In this document: positions 34,445 through 42,594 of the stretch, in pieces | How the letters are laid out: every line of letters starts with the position of its first letter | Position numbering within the stretch: position 1 is the first letter of the stretch | Source: CAZISM01 sp964541895 | GTDB lineage: Bacteria; Zhuqueibacterota; Zhuqueibacteria; Residuimicrobiales; Residuimicrobiaceae | Length of the DNA stretch: 64,000 bases | NCBI GenBank assembly: GCA_964541895.1 | Contig: CAZISM010000001.1 | Location: 87,990-151,989, forward strand | Direction of reading: 5' to 3' | Program-made: the position numbers and the translations under genes | The notes under the pieces: model-generated | The model's input: only the letters and a program-made list of their open reading frames with translations | Database searches by the model: none | What the model was told of the DNA's origin: nothing

Positions 34445-35839
34445 ATGGTTCCGGTTCTTTCGCCAGTAGCAGGTACAGTAGTGCATAATGGAAAAAAAGA
34501 CATTCTGGTGATCGGCGGCAATGATGCCGGACTGGCGTCCGCCGGTCGCGCGCGTCGCCTGGACAGGCATGCTTCTGTTATCGTGCTGGAACAAGGCGAT
34601 CATGTCGCCTTTGCTACCTGCGGCCTGCCCTATTTTCTAGGCGGGCAATTGAGCGAAAAAGAGGTGTCCGGCCCTGGCGCAGAAAGCCTGCAGGCGAAAA
34701 GGGGCTTTGAGGTCAGGACCGGTCAGCAGGTGCTGGCACTGGATGCGCATAAGCATCTGCTGCAGGTTCGCGATGTAAAGAGCGATAGAGTGTATGAGCA
34801 ATCCTTTACAAAGCTGATCATCGCCACTGGCGCAACTGCGCTGATACCGCAAGAGCTGAAAGATGTAAAAAATGTCTTCAGCTTGCGTCATATCAGCGAC
34901 GCGTTTGCTATTCAAGCCTTCCTGCAGCAGCAGGTGGTCAGGCACATCGTCATCGTCGGAGCCGGTTATCTCGGCCTTGAGCTGGCGGATGTGCTGGCCA
35001 GGCGAGGCTTTAGCGTCAGCCTGGTCGAAAGAGATACCTGTCCGGCGTACCTGCCGGCAACGTTTTTCCCCAGACTTCAACAGAGTTTGCTGGAAAATAG
35101 AGTAACATGGCATGGCGAGGTAAAGGCACCTGCCTGGCGATATGATGGAAACAGGGTGCAATCGTTTCGACCGCAAGTGGATTCGTCCTGGCAACCGGTG
35201 GACATGGTTCTGGTCGCCGCCGGTATCCAGCCGGCCAGTGAGCTGGCGCGCCAGGCTGGACTGCGGATCGGTATTCATAACAGCATCCAGGTCAATTCAT
35301 ACCAGCAAAGCAGCCGTCCTGATATTTATGCCGTTGGTGACTGCTGCAGCACAAAAAATCTGGTCAGTCAACTGCCGTCCTGGATGCCTCTGGCAGGCAT
35401 CGCCGCCCGTCAAGGTCGGGTGGCTGGTGAAAATGCCATCGGCGGCAGCGTCCAATTCCCCGGTGCGCTGGCCAGCCAACTGGTGTACTGTTTTGGCCTG
35501 GAGATCGGCCGCACTGGTCTGACCGTTGCCCAGGCCGAGTCGTGCGGCAAAATCGCCCGGGAAACCATCGTGCAACAGCACAGCCATTCGGAATATATTC
35601 TGGAAAATCGCCCCATTGATATGCAGGTTGTGTGGGATGGCAAGAGCAAGCGATTGTTAGGTGGGACGGTAGTCGGCGGCAAAGGCGCAGGTCATTATCT
35701 GAATATGCTGGCCATGGCGATTCAGTCCGGCTTGACCGTACGGGATCTCGCCAACCTGGACCTGGGCTACACGCCACCGATCAATCACATGATGAATCCG
35801 CTGCATATCGCAGCAGCCGTAGCAGCAAAATCAAAATGA
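34445..35839 (+). CDS. CoA-disulfide-reductase/NADH-oxidase-like FAD flavoenzyme
   Basis: 464 residues from ATG 34445. The start is uncertain: no clear ribosome-binding site, and a GTG at 34481 also fits the family N-terminus. It has an FAD-binding ILVIGGNDAGLASAG, the redox-cysteine motif FATCGLPYFLGG, an NAD-binding IVIVGAGYLGLELAD, a second FAD site IYAVGDCCS and a C-terminal dimerisation domain. No rhodanese domain is fused. The family reduces CoA disulfides, persulfides or oxygen with NAD(P)H through one active Cys. It is flanked by two mini membrane proteins with U-x4-C and C-x4-C motifs. Confidence 0.88.
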   Translation: MVPVLSPVAGTVVHNGKKDILVIGGNDAGLASAGRARRLDRHASVIVLEQGDHVAFATCGLPYFLGGQLSEKEVSGPGAESLQAKRGFEVRTGQQVLALDAHKHLLQVRDVKSDRVYEQSFTKLIIATGATALIPQELKDVKNVFSLRHISDAFAIQAFLQQQVVRHIVIVGAGYLGLELADVLARRGFSVSLVERDTCPAYLPATFFPRLQQSLLENRVTWHGEVKAPAWRYDGNRVQSFRPQVDSSWQPVDMVLVAAGIQPASELARQAGLRIGIHNSIQVNSYQQSSRPDIYAVGDCCSTKNLVSQLPSWMPLAGIAARQGRVAGENAIGGSVQFPGALASQLVYCFGLEIGRTGLTVAQAESCGKIARETIVQQHSHSEYILENRPIDMQVVWDGKSKRLLGGTVVGGKGAGHYLNMLAMAIQSGLTVRDLANLDLGYTPPINHMMNPLHIAAAVAAKSK

Positions 35840-35848
35840 GAGTGATAT

Positions 35849-36025
35849 ATGAATAAGAAAACATTAGTGAAAATGGCCCTGGGTGTCTTCGTGGGCGGGG
35901 CTCTTGGATTTGCCTATTACTATTTTATCGGCTGCCGCAGCGGCGCCTGTCCGATCACGAGCAGTCCCCTCGTCAGTACCGCCTATGGTTCTCTTGTCGG
36001 CGGGTTGCTGGCCTTTGGCAAATAG
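35849..36025 (+). CDS. DUF6132-like mini membrane protein with C-x4-C motif
   Basis: 58 residues. A single span (about 9-27, LGVFVGGALGFAYYYFIG) leads to C29-RSGA-C34-PITSSP and a second hydrophobic stretch (YGSLVGGLLAFG). The GC-x-SG-x-CPITS pattern is what I know as the DUF6132 family of FCB bacteria, commonly found near thioredoxin- and rhodanese-type genes; the function is not established. The cysteine pair stands at exactly the same residue numbers as U29/C34 of the selenoprotein candidate upstream. A strong terminator follows. Confidence 0.8.
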   Translation: MNKKTLVKMALGVFVGGALGFAYYYFIGCRSGACPITSSPLVSTAYGSLVGGLLAFGK

Positions 36026-36031
36026 GTGTTG

Positions 36032-36068
36032 GAGCGGATCAGGGCTCTGATCCGCTCATTTTATTTTT
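36032..36068 (+). terminator. Rho-independent terminator of the redox block
   Basis: GAGCGGATCAG (36032-36042) and CTGATCCGCTC (36047-36057) form a perfect 11-bp stem with loop GGCT, followed by ATTTTATTTTT. It ends the plus-strand run and overlaps the stop codon of the convergent gene at 36056. Confidence 0.9.
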
Positions 36069-36985
36069 CCTTCCAGAAACGGCACCTCCAGCACTTTTTC
36101 ATGCATGATCGGACCGTGTCCGAAATAACCATCCTCTCCAAACAGCTCCCCATGATCAGAGGTTACGGTGATATAGGTGTTTTCCGGGACCAGATCGTAG
36201 ATCCGTTCAAACAATCCATCAATGTATCGAATCGCTTCGATCTGGCGACTGCGCAATTCATCCATTTTGCCCTGATCGAAAAAGCCGGCTTCCGGGTCGT
36301 TTGCTTCCTGCTGGTCGGCAAGGTGATCATCGAGATGTTTAAAAATCCCGTGTACGCCGTGCAGGCGCGGCCACTCGGTTTCCGGTTCGTTCGGCAGGGC
36401 ATAGGGATAGTGCGTTTCGCCCACGTTGAGCAGGTAAAAGCTCGCCTGGTCCTTGGAAAAAACCATTTCATCCAGCATGGCCGTCATGTCATTGTGTTTT
36501 TCCATCAGACGGAACACATCAAAGCCGACGTTCAAAGGCGACGCGGGATTCAGCACCGGCATGGAGACCAGGGCATGGGTTTTGTAATTTAGCACAGAAC
36601 GCATAAAGGGCGGCAGGTACAATTGCGGCACAAGATTTTTAAATTCAAATCGCTCGATGCCGAACCGTTCATTAAATCGGACAAAATCTTTCTTGTAATA
36701 ATCGGAAGCGAACACGTTCGCCGGGCTCGTGTGCGGCATGAGGCCGCAGAGCAGATTGTAATGAGACGGCGCGGTCCAGGTGGCATAACTGTAACGCTTT
36801 TCGATCGTTCCCAACTGCGAAATGAATTTGGGCTCTGCCTGCAAAAAAGTATCGTAACGGCAACTGTCAAGAATGACCAGGAGATAATGGTTAGGTTTCT
36901 TGATCCGTTTAAGGATATGGGGCCGCCGGATGGTGTCTTGCTCTTGTTGTTTCTGTTTAAATGATGACATCCATGAATCCTTCAT
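36056..36985 (-). CDS. Alkaline-phosphatase-superfamily (sulfatase-like) protein without the formylglycine cysteine
   Basis: 309 residues, no signal peptide. The metal-binding LLVILDSCRYDT begins the fold, and TVTSDHGELFGEDGYFGHG supplies the second metal site. The position of the sulfatase Cys-x-Pro-Ser-Arg reads TAPSH, so a Thr nucleophile as in phosphatases and phosphoethanolamine/phosphoglycerol transferases fits better than a true sulfatase. At 309 residues it is shorter than typical sulfatases. Its substrate is unknown. It is convergent with the redox block and shares the terminator region. Confidence 0.75.
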   Translation of the reverse strand: MKDSWMSSFKQKQQEQDTIRRPHILKRIKKPNHYLLVILDSCRYDTFLQAEPKFISQLGTIEKRYSYATWTAPSHYNLLCGLMPHTSPANVFASDYYKKDFVRFNERFGIERFEFKNLVPQLYLPPFMRSVLNYKTHALVSMPVLNPASPLNVGFDVFRLMEKHNDMTAMLDEMVFSKDQASFYLLNVGETHYPYALPNEPETEWPRLHGVHGIFKHLDDHLADQQEANDPEAGFFDQGKMDELRSRQIEAIRYIDGLFERIYDLVPENTYITVTSDHGELFGEDGYFGHGPIMHEKVLEVPFLEGKIK

Positions 36986-37070
36986 AACAGTATTAAGGCG
37001 CCGGAAAAAAAGGCCTTATCGGCCGGCGTTGCAATACCTGATTATACCGGCCAAAGGGCTATTGTGCGCA

Positions 37071-39446
37071 TTAAAAATCCATAGCCCAACCGGCGATGAT
37101 GTTGCGGCCAGGCTCCTGAACCACGAGCCCCCGGTTAGTCGCCAGATGGTTGCGATAGGATCGATTGGCAAGGTTCTCAATCCCCAGCAGGAAACGGCCG
37201 TTGACCGAGAGAAACGGCACGGTGGCGCTGTTAAAATACAAGTCAAAAACACCATAGCCGGGGGTGCGGATTTCTCCGGCCGCCAAACGTTCCTGATCGG
37301 TAAAAAAAGTGGTCTGCATATCCAGCACGCCCAGGCGGCCGACAGGGAGGACGAGACCGAGGCTGCCGTTTAAAGGCGGAATTTGCGGCAACGGCGCGTT
37401 CAGGCGGATGTCCTGTCCCTTAATCCACGTGGAACGAAGGTAGAGGGAGGACACCGTCGAGAGGCGGAGGTCGGTTCGCATTTCCCAGCCATACAATTCG
37501 GCTTTGCCGATGTTGGTCTTTAGCAGGGCTTTACGATCTTCGTAGGTGCCCGGTATCTCTGCGACCATATCGTACAGCCGGTTCAGAAAAACGTTGGTGC
37601 TGACATGCAGCCATTGGCCCTGATAGCGCACACCGGCGTCGAAAAAGCGGGCTTTTTCCGGTTGCAGGTCCGGATCGCCGACACGTACCAGGCTGCCCAG
37701 GTCAATATATTGATAGCGCTCCTCCAAAAACGGTGAGCGGAACGCGCGAGCGCCGTTCAACGTCAAGCCGAGGTGTTGGCTCAGATGATAGAGCAGGCCA
37801 AGATTAAGGCTCCAGGAGCGGTCAGAGGCTTTCCGGTTCATCCACAGCACCTTTTGCCCTGCAGGCGTGTCGTTGCGGACGCCATCGGTTATTTCGTACA
37901 GCGGGTTCAATCCCTCATCGTTTTGCACGGAAATCTGATCACCCCGTCCGCCCAGGGTGACCTGCAGACGGTCCTGGAACAGCTGCAGGTCATAACTGCC
38001 GTAAAAGCCAAGGCTACGATAGAAGGCATCAGGGATCGGCAGTTCGCCGATGGTCTTCATCGTGGTTTTTTGCACAGCCGCGGTGACAGGGTTGAGCACT
38101 TCGATTTTTGTCTCTTTGGTTCGGTAGCCGCGATACTCTTTTTGCCAGCCGTCAAAGCCGGCGATGACATAGTGGCGGCTGCCCCAATGCCAATCGGTCT
38201 GCGTCTGTACGCCGCGGGTGGTATGCGTGGCCCCGGGAGCGATTTTTAAAACCGATACGCGCCGGGGTGGAGTGCTGCCTGATGCGGGCTGAAGCGTGAC
38301 TTGATGAGGAATGTTCTCCACATCACGCTCAATGTATTGTTGAAAGATTGTAAAGCTCACCTTTAGGAAATGACTCGATAGGTCGTTGATGGAGTAACTC
38401 ACGCTCTTTAGTTCACGCGTTTCTTTAGGATAGCGCACATCAGCCTGTACCGGAAACAGCGGATAGCCGCCGGGCAAGCCTACGTCGGTGGCCCGGTAAT
38501 GCTGGTAATTAAAGCCAAGCTCATGTTTGGTAAACGGCCGGACCGCCGCACGGGCAGAAATATTGTTATCCCTGAATTGACTGTTAGGCAGCGTGCCCGC
38601 CGGGGTGTCGGCGTCGCCGGCGCTGCGCAACAGAGCTGAAGTGCGCAGATGCCATTTCTTGCCGCCCATGGTGGCTGACAGGTGTCCCAGATTGCCGTCG
38701 TTCACAGAGGCATAGCGCGTAGCGAGATGAGCCCGGACATAGGGCTTTTCCTGATACCAACCGTCTTTGGTAATAATATTGATGGCGCCGCCGATGGCGC
38801 CGGATCCATACAGTGACGATGCCCCGCCTTTGACCACCTCGATTCGTTCAATGTCGTATACGTCGAACATGGCCAATCCGGCCGCCAGGTCGTTCGCCGT
38901 GTCGATGCGATAGCCATCCACCAACGTTACGATGCTGTTGCGTGACAGGCCTCTGATGTTCAGCGTCGTTCCCCAGACACCGTCGCGAACGAGACTGACG
39001 CCGGGTTCGTTTTGCACCACATCCGCAATCGTCAACGGTGCCTGGCGCTCAATCTGGTCTGCACGAACAACCGTAAGCGGCAGGGAGACGTCGACAAGTC
39101 CTTTATCATACTTTGTGGTACTGACCACCACTTCAGAAAAGGGGAGGGGCGAAGGTGAAAGCGCCACCACCAGGCTGTCGGCGACGCCGGCCGACAGATG
39201 GACGATTTTGTCCCAAGGCTGATAACCGAGATAGGAAACGGTGATATGATAGCGCCCGGCGCCAAGTCCATGCAGTACAAATCGTCCACCAGGATCCGAG
39301 GTCGTGCCCTGCGAGCGGCCATGGACAATGATATTTGCGCCCGGCAAGGGCTTTTGAGTTTGCAGATCGACGACGCGGCCGACGATAGAGGTCGCCGCCT
39401 GTAACGCGACAGCAGAAACGAGCAAAGCGATGATAAAGTGTTTCAC
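37071..39446 (-). CDS. TonB-dependent outer-membrane receptor (probable iron or siderophore)
   Basis: 791 residues. A signal peptide (MKHFIIALLVSAVALQA) is followed by a carboxypeptidase-regulatory-like domain (GRVVDLQTQKPLPGANI), then a plug domain (TIADVVQNEPGVSLVRDG, IERIEVVKGGASSLYGSGAI) and a 22-strand-type barrel ending in Phe (GWAMDF). The gene follows feoB by 13 bases in the regulator-feoA-feoB operon, so an iron substrate is likely; that is inferred from context. Energy would come from TonB-ExbBD, not encoded in the window. Confidence 0.92.
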   Translation of the reverse strand: MKHFIIALLVSAVALQAATSIVGRVVDLQTQKPLPGANIIVHGRSQGTTSDPGGRFVLHGLGAGRYHITVSYLGYQPWDKIVHLSAGVADSLVVALSPSPLPFSEVVVSTTKYDKGLVDVSLPLTVVRADQIERQAPLTIADVVQNEPGVSLVRDGVWGTTLNIRGLSRNSIVTLVDGYRIDTANDLAAGLAMFDVYDIERIEVVKGGASSLYGSGAIGGAINIITKDGWYQEKPYVRAHLATRYASVNDGNLGHLSATMGGKKWHLRTSALLRSAGDADTPAGTLPNSQFRDNNISARAAVRPFTKHELGFNYQHYRATDVGLPGGYPLFPVQADVRYPKETRELKSVSYSINDLSSHFLKVSFTIFQQYIERDVENIPHQVTLQPASGSTPPRRVSVLKIAPGATHTTRGVQTQTDWHWGSRHYVIAGFDGWQKEYRGYRTKETKIEVLNPVTAAVQKTTMKTIGELPIPDAFYRSLGFYGSYDLQLFQDRLQVTLGGRGDQISVQNDEGLNPLYEITDGVRNDTPAGQKVLWMNRKASDRSWSLNLGLLYHLSQHLGLTLNGARAFRSPFLEERYQYIDLGSLVRVGDPDLQPEKARFFDAGVRYQGQWLHVSTNVFLNRLYDMVAEIPGTYEDRKALLKTNIGKAELYGWEMRTDLRLSTVSSLYLRSTWIKGQDIRLNAPLPQIPPLNGSLGLVLPVGRLGVLDMQTTFFTDQERLAAGEIRTPGYGVFDLYFNSATVPFLSVNGRFLLGIENLANRSYRNHLATNRGLVVQEPGRNIIAGWAMDF

Positions 39447-39459
39447 GACATTGTTCCTC

Positions 39460-41406
39460 TTAAACGAATAATAACGGTGCGATGATACGGGTCAGCATGG
39501 CCAACGCGACGGCCAGGAAAAGTGAAAAGGCCGAAGCCAGCAGCGTTTTTTTCAGCCCCAGCTCCCTGGACATGACGCCAAAGGTCGCGACACAGGGAAG
39601 ATAAAAAACGATAAATACGGTAAACACAAAAATCTGTGCACGCGTCATCACAGAGAGCACATCAGAGGTCCCCAGAGCCTGCAGCAGCATGAGCAGGGAT
39701 AGTTCTTTGCGCAGCACGCCAAAAATGATCGTCAATCCGGTTTGTTGCGGCAGGTCCAGTAGGCGGGTCAGCGGCGACAGCAGCTGATTGATGGCCTCCT
39801 GCCATTTCAAATACTCCGTCAAGCTGAGAAAAACACTGCCGACGATCAGCAGGGGCCAGGCGATGATGATGAAATCCTTGATGCGCAGCCATACTTTTGC
39901 CAGCACCGCTTTGGCGCTGGGGCGCTGAAAAGCCGGCATCTCCATAATCATCCCGGGGGTGTCCTCCGGCATCAAACGGGACATTACGATGCCGATGCCG
40001 ATAATCACGACCAAATTGAGAATGTAGAGCAGGAGCGCGGCATAACCGCCAAGATAATAGCCGACCAGTCCCAGGATGAGGGTCATACGCGCCGAACAGG
40101 GTACGAACAGGGTCAGGGTGGAGGCAATAAAACGGTCGCGCGGGCTGCTGATGATACGGGTAGACATCAGAGCCGGCACCGTGCAGCCATAGCCCAGCAT
40201 CAGCGGAATGATCGCCGTACCGTGCAACCCCAGACGATGCATCATCGCATCGGTTAGAAACGCGATACGGGGGAGGTAGCCGATATCTTCAATCAGCGCC
40301 ATGATGAATAAAAAGGGCAGCAGATAGGGCAGGATGATCGAAAATCCGCCGGAGAATCCCTGCACCAGGCTGTTGAGAACGTTGTAGGTCAACGAATTCG
40401 TTGGCCAATGACGCGCCAGCTGCTCGGACTGCATTTCAAAAAATCCGAGGATGGGCTTTTCCAAAAGTGCGCCGAATCGGAATACGGCTGAAAAAAAGAC
40501 GTAGAGAAAGAAAAACAGCACCAGATAACCGAAAATAGGATGCATCAGCAGGGCATCGATGCGGTTGCGCCACCGGCTGGCTTTGGCGTGGGTGACGTGG
40601 GCCACGGCCTCAAACACCTCCATGGCTTTGGCGTGCCGTTCCGCGGAAATGACCTGGTCCGAGGTCTGCCCGTGCGCCGCTTCCAGCGTGGTCTGGATCG
40701 TTTCGATTCGTCGGACCATGGGCGGCCGGGACTGAACTCTGCTTAAAAAATGGGGATCCTTTTCCAGCACCTTGATCGCCGCCAATCGAATATGGGCAAA
40801 CGGTGCATTATTATTTTCCATCAGAACCTGTATGGTAGCGGCGATCGCCTCCTCAACATGCCGGCTGAAGGTCGGCGCCGGTGTGGCGGGTGCGGCGGTC
40901 GCATGCCGTATGGCGGCCTTGAACAGCTCATCGATGCCCTGGCCTTTGGCTGCGACGGTGGTCACCACCGGCACACCCAGCTGCTCGGAAAGCCGCTCCG
41001 GAGAAATCAGGATGCCTTTGCGCTCTGCTTCGTCCATCATGTTGAGACAGACGATCATCGGCTTTGCCAACTCGGCCAGTTGCAGGGTCAGCTCGAGACT
41101 GCGGCTTAAAATGGATGCATCGATGACATTGAGGATGACATTGATATTTTCCGCAAACAGATACTGTTTGGTGGCTTCAGTGGCCGCATCCAGGGCCGTC
41201 AGCGAATACAGACCCGGAAGATCCACCAGCTCCACCATGGTTTCACCCATGCGCAGCCGGCTGCTGGTGAAATCGACCGTGACGCCGGCAAAGTTGGTAG
41301 AGATGGAGCGATAGCCGGCGACCTGGTTGAACAGAGTGCTCTTGCCGCAGTTGGGTTGACCGACGAGCAGAAAGCGAAACGTCGGCTGTTGATCAGCCGC
41401 TTTCAT
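39460..41406 (-). CDS. feoB: Ferrous iron transporter B
   Basis: 648 residues from ATG 41406, which overlaps the feoA stop as ATGA. The N-terminal G protein shows GQPNCGKSTLFN (G1), VDLPGLYS (G3) and NMMDEAERKG (G4), then a guanine-dissociation-inhibitor helical region. The C-terminal permease has two Gate repeats, with LPYLLPFLFIMALIEDIGYL and GCTVPALMSTR recognisable. It moves Fe2+ across the inner membrane. The order regulator-feoA-feoB-TonB receptor supports coordinated iron uptake. Confidence 0.96.
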   Translation of the reverse strand: MKAADQQPTFRFLLVGQPNCGKSTLFNQVAGYRSISTNFAGVTVDFTSSRLRMGETMVELVDLPGLYSLTALDAATEATKQYLFAENINVILNVIDASILSRSLELTLQLAELAKPMIVCLNMMDEAERKGILISPERLSEQLGVPVVTTVAAKGQGIDELFKAAIRHATAAPATPAPTFSRHVEEAIAATIQVLMENNNAPFAHIRLAAIKVLEKDPHFLSRVQSRPPMVRRIETIQTTLEAAHGQTSDQVISAERHAKAMEVFEAVAHVTHAKASRWRNRIDALLMHPIFGYLVLFFFLYVFFSAVFRFGALLEKPILGFFEMQSEQLARHWPTNSLTYNVLNSLVQGFSGGFSIILPYLLPFLFIMALIEDIGYLPRIAFLTDAMMHRLGLHGTAIIPLMLGYGCTVPALMSTRIISSPRDRFIASTLTLFVPCSARMTLILGLVGYYLGGYAALLLYILNLVVIIGIGIVMSRLMPEDTPGMIMEMPAFQRPSAKAVLAKVWLRIKDFIIIAWPLLIVGSVFLSLTEYLKWQEAINQLLSPLTRLLDLPQQTGLTIIFGVLRKELSLLMLLQALGTSDVLSVMTRAQIFVFTVFIVFYLPCVATFGVMSRELGLKKTLLASAFSLFLAVALAMLTRIIAPLLFV

Positions 41407-41645
41407 GCTTCCAGTGTTCCTACTTTGATATGACGGGCCATACCTCGACTGATGGCGATGTCGGAATTGTTGATGCTGAGCAATATAGGGCCGCCCATGG
41501 CCGCACACCGTTTCATCACAATGACATCACCGACATGAATGCCTACCTGCAAAAGCCGCTGTCGAATGCCCCAGCCGCCTGCGATGGCCAGGATCCGGGC
41601 CGAATGACCTGTCGGCAATGTGTCCAGCGAATTATACTTGTCCAT
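41403..41645 (-). CDS. feoA: Ferrous iron transport accessory protein A
   Basis: 80 residues. ATG 41645 is preceded by GAGGAG; an open frame extends further upstream inside the regulator gene. The SH3-like fold is recognisable from GHSARILAIAGGWGIRQRL, LLQVGIHVGDVIVM and GGPILLSINNSDIAISRGMA. FeoA aids FeoB assembly or activity in the cytosol. It begins 10 bases after the regulator stop and overlaps feoB by four bases. Confidence 0.93.
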   Translation of the reverse strand: MDKYNSLDTLPTGHSARILAIAGGWGIRQRLLQVGIHVGDVIVMKRCAAMGGPILLSINNSDIAISRGMARHIKVGTLEA

Positions 41646-41655
41646 TTCCGTCTCC

Positions 41656-42129
41656 TCACGCCACCGGACAGTGGGCGCAGTCCACTGCTTCTGTTTTTTT
41701 TCGTCCGCATTTCTGAATGGATTTGATGACATCGGACAGCTCTTTCGGACAATGCTCTATAGACGCCAGGAATTTTGTGATGGCGGCCAGGGTTTCTGAG
41801 CTGATAAGATGCTCGAATTTGCAGGCGTCGTGTTCTGCGACCGATTCCGGCAACCCGAGCACGGTGGTCAGAAACAATTTGACCGCCTGATGGCGCAGAT
41901 CCAGTTGCTGCGCCAGCTTGCGCCCCAGAGGCGTCAACGTGACATGGCTGTAACTTTCGTGCGTGATCAGTGATTTTTTCGCCAATTGGTTCAAGGCAAT
42001 GGATACACTGGATCGGGTTACGCCGCGCTTGCAGGCAATATCCTTGACACGCGCCACCCGGTTCTCTCTTTCCAGCAGGGCGATGATTTCAATATATTCC
42101 TGCGTAACCATATCGTGCTGCAGGGCCAT
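41656..42129 (-). CDS. DtxR/MntR-family iron-dependent repressor
   Basis: 157 residues from ATG 42129, which has GGAG eight bases upstream; a TTG at 42156 would lie inside the palindrome. The winged helix is seen in DIACKRGVTRSSVSIALNQL. The metal/dimerisation domain has HDACKFEHLISSE, and the Cys in HxxC with the following EH resembles iron-sensing DtxR more than manganese-sensing MntR. The tail CAHCPVA adds two cysteines. It heads the feoA-feoB-receptor operon and probably represses it when iron is plentiful. Confidence 0.88.
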   Translation of the reverse strand: MALQHDMVTQEYIEIIALLERENRVARVKDIACKRGVTRSSVSIALNQLAKKSLITHESYSHVTLTPLGRKLAQQLDLRHQAVKLFLTTVLGLPESVAEHDACKFEHLISSETLAAITKFLASIEHCPKELSDVIKSIQKCGRKKTEAVDCAHCPVA

Positions 42130-42141
42130 AAATCGCGCTCC

Positions 42142-42159
42142 AGTTTGATATATCAAACT
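42142..42159. promoter_or_regulatory. 18-bp perfect palindrome, probable operator of the iron operon
   Basis: AGTTTGATATATCAAACT is a perfect inverted repeat centred at 42150/42151, 12 bases upstream of the regulator start codon. It lies just downstream of, or overlapping, the predicted minus-strand promoter, a position suited to autorepression. Size and symmetry match DtxR-family sites. Confidence 0.65.
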
Positions 42160-42173
42160 TTGTTAGATGTGTT

Positions 42174-42202
42174 AATTTATTGAATCTCTTTGTTATTTGC
42201 AA
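42174..42202 (-). promoter_or_regulatory. Candidate promoter of the iron operon
   Basis: On the complement TTGCAA (42202-42197) and TAAATT (42179-42174) are 17 bases apart, placing transcription start near 42167, just ahead of the palindrome. An alternative TTAACA/TATATC pair with the same spacing would put the -10 inside the palindrome. Confidence 0.5.
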
Positions 42203-42227
42203 GCTTGATTTTCCCGGGAGGATTCGC

Positions 42228-42256
42228 TTGACAAAATGCATGGTTAATCTTATATT
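42228..42256 (+). promoter_or_regulatory. Sigma-70 promoter reading toward tdh-kbl
   Basis: A perfect TTGACA at 42228-42233 and TATATT at 42251-42256, with 17 bases between, sit in the divergent gap. The predicted transcript starts near 42263, leaving about 330 untranslated bases before tdh. Confidence 0.7.
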
Positions 42257-42261
42257 AAAAA

Positions 42262-42594
42262 GTCATTAACGAACATTCTTATGGCACCCAAACCCTTCGA
42301 TCATCCTTTACCGATCTCCGTGGTTCATGGGAACCAGGGGCGCCCTCCAGCCGTGGGTCTCATGCCGCCGCATCGTTCTGATGCCAACGGCATTCCATCT
42401 CTACTCTGTACGATTGGTTTAATACGTGTGATCGGCCGGAACGGTACCAGCAAGGGGTATCGCGCAATGGCGCTGCCTGCCGTCGCGGCAACCCGGCGAT
42501 CGACGGATGGTCCGGTGCTGACCGGTATCTGTTATGCGCGTCCGAACAGTCCACCTGATCCTATCATAGTGCCACCTTTGTAATGAGGACGGTT
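42262..42594 (+). other. Long untranslated leader of tdh-kbl, function unknown
   Basis: About 330 bases between the promoter and tdh without a convincing gene. A 100-codon open frame (42281-42583) lacks a ribosome-binding site and reads as proline-rich low-quality sequence. Several short inverted repeats are visible: TGGTTC/GAACCA, ATGCC/GGCAT and CCGGT/ACCGG. It could hold a structured regulatory RNA, but no known riboswitch pattern was recognised and no terminator with U-tract precedes tdh. Confidence 0.4.

Noticed and set aside
36056..36985. Formylglycine-dependent sulfatase
   Set aside because: The Cys or Ser that is converted to formylglycine is absent. Only the alkaline-phosphatase fold is supported.
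42281..42583. 100-codon open frame starting ATG, just downstream of the tdh-side promoter
   Set aside because: No ribosome-binding site, proline-rich composition without domain or hydrophobic pattern, and no recognisable relatives. Treated as untranslated leader.
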